From Neorhizobium sp. NCHU2750 (GTDB lineage Bacteria > Pseudomonadota > Alphaproteobacteria > Rhizobiales > Rhizobiaceae): a stretch of 64,000 nucleotides of DNA. The position numbers and the translations under genes were made by a program. Shown here piece by piece: positions 44,197 through 51,539 of this stretch. The first letter of the stretch is position 1; each line of letters begins with the position of its first letter. Below the pieces are notes generated by a model. It did not search any database. It saw only the letters and a list, made by a program, of their open reading frames with translations, and was not told the DNA's origin. The DNA is taken from positions 186,001 to 250,000 of the forward strand of contig NZ_CP030827.1 in NCBI RefSeq assembly GCF_003597675.1. The letters run 5' to 3'.

Positions 44197-44433
44197 ATGG
44201 CGAATGCGATGTTGAATATTAGGATTGTTCAGCCGCGGATGATGTCGATGAAGCAGGCGGCAGACTATGTCGGCCTGCCGATGCGACGGTTTCCACGCAT
44301 CTGCACTGTTCGGCCGGTCGCGTTGCCGGAGAGCGAAGAGCGCTATGACATTCGAGACCTCGACCGATGGCTCGATCAGATCAAAGCTGGAAACGCGGAC
44401 ACCGACGCGGAGATCCTGGAGCGACTCGGATGA
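44197..44433 (+). CDS. Excisionase-like small HTH protein
   Basis: 78 residues from the ATG at 44197, with GGAGG 7 nt upstream. MMSMKQAADYVGLPMRRFPR is a MerR/excisionase-type helix-turn-helix, followed by ERYDIRDLDRWLDQIKAG, the C-terminal element usual in such proteins. Its stop overlaps the integrase start (ATGA). Expected to direct the recombinase toward excision. Confidence 0.75.
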   Translation: MANAMLNIRIVQPRMMSMKQAADYVGLPMRRFPRICTVRPVALPESEERYDIRDLDRWLDQIKAGNADTDAEILERLG

Positions 44434-45521
44434 CAAAAGTGCGAGCCAGACGTCCCAATAAGTACAAGGGATGGCAGATATTCAGGGACCATGACGGTGA
44501 ATGGCGCTGCTATCACCGCAAAACCCGCGAGAAAATCGACTGCCAGAAATTCGAACCGTACTCGCTGGCCTTCGACATGGAGATCCATCGCATCAACGGA
44601 TTGGTGGGTGAAAAGCAGACCAGACCAGGCACGCTCGGCATGCTGATCACCAAGTACCGCGAGAGCACAAGGTTTCGCAACGAGCTGGCGCCACGAACTC
44701 GGTCAGACTATCAGAAATGCTTCGACTACCTCCAGGCGATCGAAGACACGCCGTTAGACCGCTTCAACCCACCGCTCATCGCCAAGATCCGCGACAAGGC
44801 GCTAGAGAAGCACAGGTTCCGATTCGCAAACTACGTTCGCTCTGTGCTGTCCGTTATTTTCGACTGGGGCATCGAATATGGCTACACGAAAGACAACCCA
44901 GCAGCCAAGGTAAAACCCGCCCGCCGCCCTAAAACTCTGCCCGATGCAAATCGGCCATGGACGGACGCCGAGCGCGATACCGTGCTGGCAGCACTTCCGA
45001 CCCACATGGAGCTGCCGATCGCTCTCATGATGTTCTACGCGCTGGATCCGCAGGACGCGCTGGCGCTACCAAGGACAGCTATAACGGAGAAAGGTTTGGA
45101 TACACGGCGCAACAAAACGGGCCGCCCGATTTACCTGCCGCTGTTTGAGCCGGTGGAAGCGGCGATGGAGCGCGCTCCGAAACACGATGCCGTAACGCTC
45201 TGTGCTAACAGCTGGGGCCGTCCGTGGACCTACAATGGTTTCAGTACGAGCTGGGCGAAAGTGAAGGGCAAAATGGAGACCGAAGGGGCGATCCAGCCCG
45301 GCCTGACCTTGAAAGGCCTTCGGCACACCGTCGCAACCATTCTAGCCGAAATGGGCAAGGACAACGGCACCATCGCGCTGGTGCTAGGCCACGCCACCGA
45401 AGCTATGGCAAAACACTATTCGCGACGGGCGGATATGACGACACGAGCGTCGGCGGCGGTCAGCGATTTCGAGGCAGAATTGAACAAACGAAAAACGAAA
45501 GTTGTCAAACCAGCAGTTTGA
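44430..45521 (+). CDS. Tyrosine recombinase of the tRNA-Phe island
   Basis: 363 residues from the ATG overlapping the excisionase stop. The core-binding domain (about 65-165) leads into the catalytic domain. The beta-hairpin lysine (RRNKTGRPI, K229), K295 in place of the box II histidine (LKGLRHT, R298), H321 in VLGHATEAM and Y330 in KHYSRRA are present. The first catalytic arginine is not: MFYALDPQDALAL has Asp where T-G-x-R is expected. It ends 67 bp before attR and the tRNA-Phe 3' end, the usual arrangement for the enzyme that inserted the island. Confidence 0.88.
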   Translation: MTKVRARRPNKYKGWQIFRDHDGEWRCYHRKTREKIDCQKFEPYSLAFDMEIHRINGLVGEKQTRPGTLGMLITKYRESTRFRNELAPRTRSDYQKCFDYLQAIEDTPLDRFNPPLIAKIRDKALEKHRFRFANYVRSVLSVIFDWGIEYGYTKDNPAAKVKPARRPKTLPDANRPWTDAERDTVLAALPTHMELPIALMMFYALDPQDALALPRTAITEKGLDTRRNKTGRPIYLPLFEPVEAAMERAPKHDAVTLCANSWGRPWTYNGFSTSWAKVKGKMETEGAIQPGLTLKGLRHTVATILAEMGKDNGTIALVLGHATEAMAKHYSRRADMTTRASAAVSDFEAELNKRKTKVVKPAV

Positions 45522-45588
45522 AACTGTCAAACTCGCAAAAATTGGAGATTATAAAACGTGAAAAATGCTATACACAGCAAGGGCTTAG

Positions 45589-45639
45589 AATGGTGCCCGG
45601 AGGCGGATTTGAACCACCGACACGCGGATTTTCAATCCG
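45589..45639. repeat. Right attachment site within tRNA-Phe
   Basis: 51 bp identical to 4881-4931, including the 3' half of the tRNA from the anticodon arm on. Here the 5' half continues intact, so the tRNA was rebuilt by the incoming attP. Confidence 0.9.
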
Positions 45640-45666
45640 CTGCTCTACCAACTGAGCTATCCGGGC
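45591..45666 (-). tRNA. tRNA-Phe(GAA)
   Basis: 76 nt with 7-bp acceptor stem GCCCGGA/TCCGGGC, D arm (GCTCAGTTGGTAGAGC), anticodon GAA in TTGAAAA, T arm GGTGG-TTCAAAT-CCGCC and encoded CCA. It is complete and lies between the island integrase and yacG. Confidence 0.96.
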
Positions 45667-45893
45667 ATCCAAGGCTTCAAGCCTTCCGGTCAAAACCGGC
45701 GGGGGCGTCTCCCCCGGAAGCGAGCGGGGTTATAACATCTTGTTCGGCCATGTCCAGCACCCTGCGCGACTTTTTTGACAGGTTTGCGAAATTCGTAAAT
45801 TCACAAGCAAAAACAATCGCAAAATAGACGACCTCGATCGCAATTGAAGCGCCGGTGCCTGTGGAAAGTCTCAAGCGTGGCCGCCTTCAGCCC

Positions 45894-46109
45894 TCAGTCA
45901 CGTCCGTCCGGGTCGTCTGCCTTGCTTTCGTCGTCGGCGACAGGAATGGCATAGGAACCTTTGAGCCAGCGCGACAGGTCGAGCGTGCGGCAGCGCTCGG
46001 AACAGAACGGATAGTCCTCGCGTGAGGAAGGCTTGCCGCATTCGGGGCAGGGGCGGGCTTTTCTCAGAGGCTCGACCTTGCCGCCCGTCTTGATCGGTTC
46101 TGATGCCAT
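45894..46109 (-). CDS. yacG: YacG-type zinc-binding protein (DNA gyrase inhibitor)
   Basis: 71 residues. The four zinc cysteines are in ARPCPECGKP and DYPFCSERCR, followed by LSRWLKGSYAIP, the conserved YacG helix. YacG binds GyrB and blocks DNA binding by gyrase. Downstream of maf in the minus-strand infA-maf-yacG group. Confidence 0.9.
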   Translation of the reverse strand: MASEPIKTGGKVEPLRKARPCPECGKPSSREDYPFCSERCRTLDLSRWLKGSYAIPVADDESKADDPDGRD

Positions 46110-46189
46110 GGGAGATGCTCCTCTTGCCGGATGGATATGGGGCGCTACGGCAGTCTGGCCGAAGCAGGATCAGGGCATGGGATAGGGGC

Positions 46190-46810
46190 TCAGGCTTCCG
46201 GCCAGCCCTGCGCCACGTCGAAACCTTCGCCGGCAAGCAGGGTCGTCACGTCATACAGCGGCAGGCCGACGACGTTGCTGTAGGAACCGACGAGCTTCTG
46301 CACGAAGGCGCCGGCAATGCCCTGGATCGCATAGGCACCCGCCTTGCCGCGCCATTGGCCGGATGAGATGTAGGTCTCGATCTCGCGGGTGGATAGCCGC
46401 TTGAAGCGCACTTTCGTTTCCACCACCTTCTGGCGGAACTGGCCGCCGGGGGTGACGAGGCAGATGCCGGTATAGACCCAGTGGCCGCGGCCGGAGAGGA
46501 GGTGCAGCGCAGCCGATGCCTCTTCCGTATATTCGGTCTTTTCAAGGATGCGCCGCCCGACGGCGACGACGGTATCGGCAGACAGGATATAGCTGTGTCG
46601 CCAGGCCGGGTCGTCCTTGATCGCCCGATAGCTGGCTTCCGCCTTCTCTGTGGAAAGGCGCCGTGCCAGCGAGCGCGGATGTTCTGCCCGCTTCGGCGTC
46701 TCGTCTATATCCATCGGCATCAGCCGCGCAGGCTCGATGCCAACCTGGTTCAGGAGGTCGAGGCGGCGCGGCGAACCGGATGCCAGTATCAGCTTTTGCT
46801 CGAGCGCCAT
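46190..46810 (-). CDS. maf: Maf-family nucleotide pyrophosphatase
   Basis: 206 residues. It starts [20 protein letters not shown], the Maf phosphate-binding signature, with [18 protein letters not shown] (about 84-101) and [17 protein letters not shown] (about 155-171). Maf enzymes hydrolyse modified or canonical NTPs. It begins 23 bp after infA and is probably cotranscribed with it. Confidence 0.93.
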   Translation of the reverse strand: MALEQKLILASGSPRRLDLLNQVGIEPARLMPMDIDETPKRAEHPRSLARRLSTEKAEASYRAIKDDPAWRHSYILSADTVVAVGRRILEKTEYTEEASAALHLLSGRGHWVYTGICLVTPGGQFRQKVVETKVRFKRLSTREIETYISSGQWRGKAGAYAIQGIAGAFVQKLVGSYSNVVGLPLYDVTTLLAGEGFDVAQGWPEA

Positions 46811-46833
46811 CAGCTCTTGCCCCTGCCTGTCGC

Positions 46834-47052
46834 TTACTTGAAGCGATAGGTGATGCGGCCCTTGGTCAGGTCATAGGGCGTCATTTCGACAAGAACCTTG
46901 TCGCCGGCCAGAACGCGGATACGGTTCTTGCGCATGCGGCCCGCGGTATGGGCAATGATTTCGTGGTCGTTTTCGAGCTTCACCCGGAAGGTCGCATTCG
47001 GCAGCAGTTCCGTGACGACGCCCGGAAATTCGAGGACTTCTTCTTTAGCCAT
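46834..47052 (-). CDS. infA: Translation initiation factor IF-1
   Basis: 72 residues, the standard IF-1 length. [20 protein letters not shown] begins the single OB fold; [20 protein letters not shown] and the C-terminal [12 protein letters not shown] are diagnostic. Binds the ribosomal A site with IF-2 and IF-3. Confidence 0.98.
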   Translation of the reverse strand: MAKEEVLEFPGVVTELLPNATFRVKLENDHEIIAHTAGRMRKNRIRVLAGDKVLVEMTPYDLTKGRITYRFK

Positions 47053-47207
47053 TTACTGGTGTTCTTTCTGTGGTTGGTCGCAGGCGCGGTCAGGTTTTGA
47101 AAGACCGGCGCCGCAAAATTGGGCGGAAACTACACAATCGTGTCCGCTTTGTGAACCTCGCTTCACATCTATTCTTTTCGAGCCTCAAATGCCGGTCTTT
47201 TCAGCCG

Positions 47208-47699
47208 TCAACCGCTGGCCGGTGGCGGCCGCCGGATGGGCTTCATCCGCTTGTCGATCAGCTTCCACAAATGGTCACGGACCTCGCGATAGGCATCGAG
47301 CCGCTGGTCGCGCGTGCCGGTCACCACGGTCGGGTCCATGGTCGGCCAGTAGACCACGTCGACCGGACTGGAACGGGTCAGTTCCAGCGCCACGTGATGG
47401 GCCTCGGGCGCCAGCGTCACGATCAGGTCGAAGAAATCATCCTCGATTTCTTCCAGCGTACGTGGCTTGTGCGGCCGGTTATGGGCAAGCGAAAGGCCCA
47501 CCTCTTCCAGCACCACATCGACGAAGGGATCCGGGTCGCCGGAACGGACACCGGCCGACTGGATATATATATCGGGTTGCAGCAGGCTCTTTGCAATGGC
47601 CTCGGCCATCGGCGAGCGGATCGAGTTCTGCCCGCACATGAACAGGATCGCCGTCGGAATGCCGATCGTCTGCTTCCGGTTGGGAGCCTCCGCGGTCAT
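47208..47699 (-). CDS. Low-molecular-weight phosphatase family protein
   Basis: 163 residues. The P-loop CGQNSIRSPMAEAI (C22-x5-R28) is that of low-molecular-weight protein tyrosine phosphatases and arsenate reductases. The C-terminal DPTVVTGTRDQRLDAYREVR carries the general acid Asp within a DP motif. Two bp separate it from UPF0262, so it is the third gene of the hisD operon. Substrate not predictable. Confidence 0.88.
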   Translation of the reverse strand: MTAEAPNRKQTIGIPTAILFMCGQNSIRSPMAEAIAKSLLQPDIYIQSAGVRSGDPDPFVDVVLEEVGLSLAHNRPHKPRTLEEIEDDFFDLIVTLAPEAHHVALELTRSSPVDVVYWPTMDPTVVTGTRDQRLDAYREVRDHLWKLIDKRMKPIRRPPPASG

Positions 47700-47701
47700 C
47701 G

Positions 47702-48175
47702 TCAGCCGCGCCAGTAAAGCACGCAGACGAGCGTGAACAGCCGCCTTGCGGTGTCGAAATCGACGCCGATCTTGCCGTCCAGCCGGTCCATCAGCGTCTG
47801 CGAACCTTCGTTATGGATGCCGCGCCGGCCCATGTCGATCGCCTCGATGCGCGAAGGGGTCGCCGTCTTGATCGCCTCGTAATAGCTCTCGCAGACCATG
47901 AAATAGTCCTTGATGATCCGCCTAAACGGCGTCAGCGAAAGAATATGAGTGGCGACATCCTCGTCGCCTTCGGTGGTGATCGTCAGCACCAGCCGCGCAT
48001 TGACGAGCGAAAGACGCAGCCTGTAGGGCCCGCCCTGATGACCGAGCGGGGTGAACGAGTTTTCCTCGACGAGATCGAAGATCGCCACCGCGCGCTCGTG
48101 CTCGACATCGGGGGTGGAGCGCCCGATCGAGTCGTCGAGGACGACATCGCAGAGACGAAACTCCCCCGTGGCCAT
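47702..48175 (-). CDS. UPF0262 family protein
   Basis: 157 residues: [20 protein letters not shown] near the N-terminus, [16 protein letters not shown] in the middle, [20 protein letters not shown] near the C-terminus. This uncharacterised family is confined mainly to alphaproteobacteria and regularly follows hisD, as here (3 bp after it). Confidence 0.9.
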   Translation of the reverse strand: MATGEFRLCDVVLDDSIGRSTPDVEHERAVAIFDLVEENSFTPLGHQGGPYRLRLSLVNARLVLTITTEGDEDVATHILSLTPFRRIIKDYFMVCESYYEAIKTATPSRIEAIDMGRRGIHNEGSQTLMDRLDGKIGVDFDTARRLFTLVCVLYWRG

Positions 48176-48178
48176 GGC

Positions 48179-49477
48179 TTATTCTCCGGGGTTGAGGCGG
48201 ATTGAAACGGAGCGCGCATGGCCGTCCAGCCCTTCAGACGTGGCAAGCGTGATCGCTGCCGGCGCCAGCTGGCGAAGCTGGTCTGCGCCAAGCCTGAGGA
48301 TCGACGAGCGCTTGACGAAGTCGAGCACGCCGAGACCGGAGGAAAAGCGCGCCGAACGCGCGGTCGGCAGCACGTGGTTGGAGCCACCCACATAGTCGCC
48401 GATCACTTCCGGCGTATGGCGGCCGACGAAGATCGCCCCGGCATTGCGGATACCCGCCATCAGCGCGTCAGGATCGGCAACCGCAAGCTCCAGATGCTCG
48501 GCGGCGATCCGGTTGGCGAGCGGCAGTGCCTTTTCGAAACTCTCGACCAGGATCACCGCGCCGAAATCCCGCCAGCTTGCCGTAGCGATCTCGGTGCGCG
48601 ACAGGGTCTTCAACTGCCGCTCGACGGCGGCTTCCACCGCCCGGCCGAAATCGGCATCGTCGGTCATCAGGATCGACTGGGCGCCGGCATCGTGCTCGGC
48701 CTGAGCCAGCAGATCGGCGGCAATCCAGTCCGGATCGTTGTCGCGGTCGGCAATGACAAGCACTTCGGACGGGCCGGCGATCATGTCGATGCCGACCGTG
48801 CCGAATACCTGGCGCTTGGCGGCTGCCACATAGGCATTGCCGGGACCGACGATTTTTGCCACCGGCGCGATCGTCTCCGTGCCATAGGCAAGTGCTGCGA
48901 CGGCCTGCGCTCCACCGACGCGGTAGATTTCGCTGACTCCTGCAATGCGCGCGGCAGCCAGAACCGCGGGATTGATCTTGCCGCCACCGGCCGGCACCAC
49001 CATCACGAGGCGCGGCACGCCGGCAACCTTGGCCGGCACGGCATTCATCAGCACGGAGCTCGGATAGCTCGCCGTGCCGCCTGGAACATAGAGGCCGACC
49101 GCCTCGATCGCCGTCCAGCGCGAGCCGAGACCGACGCCGATATCGTCCTCGTAGATGTCGTCCTTCGGCATCTGCCGCGCATGGTGCTTTTCGATGCGCT
49201 GGGCGGCAAGCTTCAGGGCATCGATCACAGCCGGATCGGTTTCTGCCACCGCCGCGTCGATTTCCGCTTCGCTGATCCGGATGCCGTCGCGGGCCAGATC
49301 GACCTTGTCGAACCGGGCCGAATAATCGATCAGCGCCGCATCGCCGCGGGCGCGTACGTCGTCGATGATCGTCTTGACGGCGGCATTGACGTCTTCGGAG
49401 ACCTCGCGCTTGGTCGACAGGAACGCCGCAAAGCGGGTTTCGAAATCTTCTGATGCCTGTTCAAGCCAGCTTGCCAC
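48179..49477 (-). CDS. hisD: Histidinol dehydrogenase
   Basis: 432 residues, the normal length. AVGLYVPGGTASYPSSVLMN is the family signature region, with GPGNAYVAAAKRQVFGTVGI (about 218-237), IAAEHLELAV (catalytic Glu-His) and GGSNHVLPTARSARFSSGLG near the zinc site. It oxidises L-histidinol to histidine in two NAD-dependent steps. First gene of the hisD-UPF0262-phosphatase operon. Confidence 0.97.
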   Translation of the reverse strand: MASWLEQASEDFETRFAAFLSTKREVSEDVNAAVKTIIDDVRARGDAALIDYSARFDKVDLARDGIRISEAEIDAAVAETDPAVIDALKLAAQRIEKHHARQMPKDDIYEDDIGVGLGSRWTAIEAVGLYVPGGTASYPSSVLMNAVPAKVAGVPRLVMVVPAGGGKINPAVLAAARIAGVSEIYRVGGAQAVAALAYGTETIAPVAKIVGPGNAYVAAAKRQVFGTVGIDMIAGPSEVLVIADRDNDPDWIAADLLAQAEHDAGAQSILMTDDADFGRAVEAAVERQLKTLSRTEIATASWRDFGAVILVESFEKALPLANRIAAEHLELAVADPDALMAGIRNAGAIFVGRHTPEVIGDYVGGSNHVLPTARSARFSSGLGVLDFVKRSSILRLGADQLRQLAPAAITLATSEGLDGHARSVSIRLNPGE

Positions 49478-49531
49478 GCGGATTGCCCTTCCATTCCTAT
49501 GCCGTCATTCGATGGCCGGTCAGGGATCCGT

Positions 49532-49963
49532 TCAGGGATGCTGCGGCCTCGATGCGGTTTCCCACGCGCCGCCGATATCCGCAAGTGCGACTTCGATGCA
49601 TTCGACATCGAGCGCGATCATGCCGCTTCCCGAAAGCACCAGTTCCACCGTCCCGTCCGGGCCTTCGCCCTTCTGTTCGAAGCGCACGGCGAGAAGCGAC
49701 AGCACGTCGTCAGGTCGCCCGCGGTTGATACCGGTGGAGCGCACGGCCGAGACGCGCTTGAACACAAGGGCAGCCCGGTGGCGTTCGAAACCCTTGCGCT
49801 TGCCCTCTGCCGCAGCCCAGTCGAAGCGGTTGGCGGCAAGCGAGAAGGTCCGGTCCGATGAAGACCAGTGCACATCCGAAAGCTTGAAGACGGCATCCTG
49901 CATATGGGCGGATACGACGCCCAGATCATCCGTATCGAGAGCCAGAAGCTTGAGCCCGGTCAT
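49532..49963 (-). CDS. DUF2948 family protein
   Basis: 143 residues from the ATG at 49963 (the longer frame adds an unlikely basic leader). LKLLALDTDDLGVVSAHMQD, HWSSSDRTFSLAANRFDW and SGSGMIALDVECIEVALADI are the conserved blocks of DUF2948, found next to hisD in Rhizobiales. It lies 54 bp upstream of hisD. Function unknown. Confidence 0.85.
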   Translation of the reverse strand: MTGLKLLALDTDDLGVVSAHMQDAVFKLSDVHWSSSDRTFSLAANRFDWAAAEGKRKGFERHRAALVFKRVSAVRSTGINRGRPDDVLSLLAVRFEQKGEGPDGTVELVLSGSGMIALDVECIEVALADIGGAWETASRPQHP

Positions 49964-50161
49964 GCGTTCATTCCATCCTTCCCGTGAGGTCGGGGACTGC
50001 CATCCGGCAGTCGATTGTTCCATGACAGGGAGATAGGATGGACGGCTTGCGGAAGCAACCGTGCCTTGCGAAGTCTTGCGCCGTTGCTGCGAGGGCAAAT
50101 GGTGCCGAACGGGGAGCGGCATCGTTCGGCTATCCCATATCGGTTGTCCCGAGTGGGAGGT

Positions 50162-50419
50162 TTAAGCCATGCCGCCCAGAGCCTGCCCTTCGCCGAACGG
50201 ACGCAATGAGCGGTTGGTCTTGACGACCGTGTGGATCAGCACGTCGTCGTCGCGAATGCCCATCTGGTAGAAGCGGATCGTCATCGCCGCAAGCCGTTCG
50301 GATGCCGGATCGTGGCGCGACATGCAGGCGATGTAGCGCGCTGTCTCGAAGATCGTCTGCAGACGCTCCAACTCGTCCGGACCAATCGGTTCGTAGCTTG
50401 TGACTTTCGAATGTTCCAT
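50162..50419 (-). CDS. Hypothetical protein
   Basis: 85 residues from the ATG at 50419 (MEHSKVTSYEPIGPDELERL). Helical in character, with ARYIACMSRHDPASERLAAM and VLIHTVVKTNRSLRPFGEGQ. No domain recognised, no signal peptide. It stands alone between DUF2948 and the divergent glycosylase gene. Confidence 0.7.
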   Translation of the reverse strand: MEHSKVTSYEPIGPDELERLQTIFETARYIACMSRHDPASERLAAMTIRFYQMGIRDDDVLIHTVVKTNRSLRPFGEGQALGGMA

Positions 50420-50572
50420 GTCCTTGCCAGCCCTCAAGGATTATTTAGTGCTGACTAATAAATGCAGGTTTTGCGCTCACATGAAAGGCAGGCAGGCAAA
50501 CAGCTTTAATGCGTGGTAAACCGCTGTGCCGCGCTCTTAACCATGAGCGCTCGCGACCTGCTTTGGGGAGAC

Positions 50573-51124
50573 ATGATGGAACCGGCCTTCTTTGCCCGCT
50601 CGGCCGTCGAAGTGGCACATGATCTTATCGGCATCGGACTTGAGGTCGGCGGGGCGGGCGGCATGATCATCGAGACGGAAGCCTATGAACCGGACGATCC
50701 CGCCTCGCACAGTTTCAACGGTCAGACGCTGCGCAATCGTGCTATGTTCGGCCCGCCCGGCCATGCCTATGTCTATCGGTCCTACGGCATTCACTGGTGC
50801 CTGAATTTCGTCTGCCGGCCGGGAAGCGCCGTGCTCATCCGCGCGCTTGAACCGCTGTCAGGCCTCGCGGCGATGGCGGCCCGGCGCGAGCGCGGCGACC
50901 CGCTTCTGCTATGTTCCGGTCCGGGCCGTCTTTGCCAGGCACTCGGCGTCGGTATCGAACATGATGGTCTGTCGCTGTTCGAACCGCCCTTTGCTCTTTA
51001 TGATGCAGAGCGGCCGCCGTTGGTTTCTTCAGACAGGCGCATCGGCATTTCCCGTGCGGTGGAACGCCCCTGGCGCTTCGGTCTTCAGGGCTCCCCCTTC
51101 GTCAGCCGGCGTTTCGCTGCGTAA
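50573..51124 (+). CDS. DNA-3-methyladenine glycosylase (AAG family)
   Basis: 183 residues from the ATG at 50573, placed just after [31 protein letters not shown] carries the catalytic Glu; [20 protein letters not shown] is the intercalating-tyrosine region; [17 protein letters not shown] is the conserved core. It removes alkylated purines in base-excision repair. Longer in-frame starts (50513, 50543) lack a ribosome site. Confidence 0.93.
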   Translation: MMEPAFFARSAVEVAHDLIGIGLEVGGAGGMIIETEAYEPDDPASHSFNGQTLRNRAMFGPPGHAYVYRSYGIHWCLNFVCRPGSAVLIRALEPLSGLAAMAARRERGDPLLLCSGPGRLCQALGVGIEHDGLSLFEPPFALYDAERPPLVSSDRRIGISRAVERPWRFGLQGSPFVSRRFAA

Positions 51125-51184
51125 CCCCTCCCACTCCGGGGATAGCATTGGCCAGAGGCTTGCCTTGTCGAAGGCATCGGATAA

Positions 51185-51439
51185 ATGACGGCGCAGGATC
51201 AACCGGCGGAGGGTGCCATGGACGACGTGATACAAATCGACAACCGCGGCGATTTCGGCCTCTGGGCGATCGAGATCGCTAAGCAGATTGTCAGCGAACA
51301 GGGTTTCGAGCTTGCCAGGGCTGCCCGCGATGGCAGCGAGGAAGATGTCCGGGTGGCCGGCAACGCCCTCGGCCAGGCGATCACCAATGCCATGCTGGAA
51401 GTTTATGATGGCCTCACCGAGGGCCTGCCCGAAGAGTAA
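51185..51439 (+). CDS. Small hypothetical protein
   Basis: 84 residues: IDNRGDFGLWAIEIAKQIVS then EEDVRVAGNALGQAITNAML. Acidic, helical, no recognised domain. It follows the glycosylase gene by 60 bp in the same direction and may be cotranscribed with it. Confidence 0.65.
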   Translation: MTAQDQPAEGAMDDVIQIDNRGDFGLWAIEIAKQIVSEQGFELARAARDGSEEDVRVAGNALGQAITNAMLEVYDGLTEGLPEE

Positions 51440-51539
51440 GCGGCAGACATGCCGTCGCCCGGCAGGATTGCGGGCCTGATTGCTGTGTTCGATGTCGGGC
51501 GAACGCGCCAATTGGCCGCCCGCTCTCTCATGGTTTGGC

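Larger units (their letters stand above)
4881..45588. mobile_element. 40.7-kb integrative (probably mobilizable) island at tRNA-Phe
   Basis: The island lies between identical 51-bp copies of the tRNA-Phe 3' part (4881-4931 and 45589-45639). It carries its own excisionase-like gene and tyrosine recombinase beside the intact tRNA, a relaxase (TraA), an oriT, a coupling protein (TraG), TraD and a ParA operon. No mating-pair formation genes (trb/virB) are visible, so transfer would need a helper. Cargo is surface-polysaccharide genes, an S1/P1 nuclease and many insertion sequences. Each boundary is seen directly; mobility is inferred. Confidence 0.85.

Noticed and set aside
48218..49453. A 411-codon plus-strand frame opposite hisD
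   Set aside because: Shadow of hisD in a GC-rich genome; hisD matches its family over the full length.
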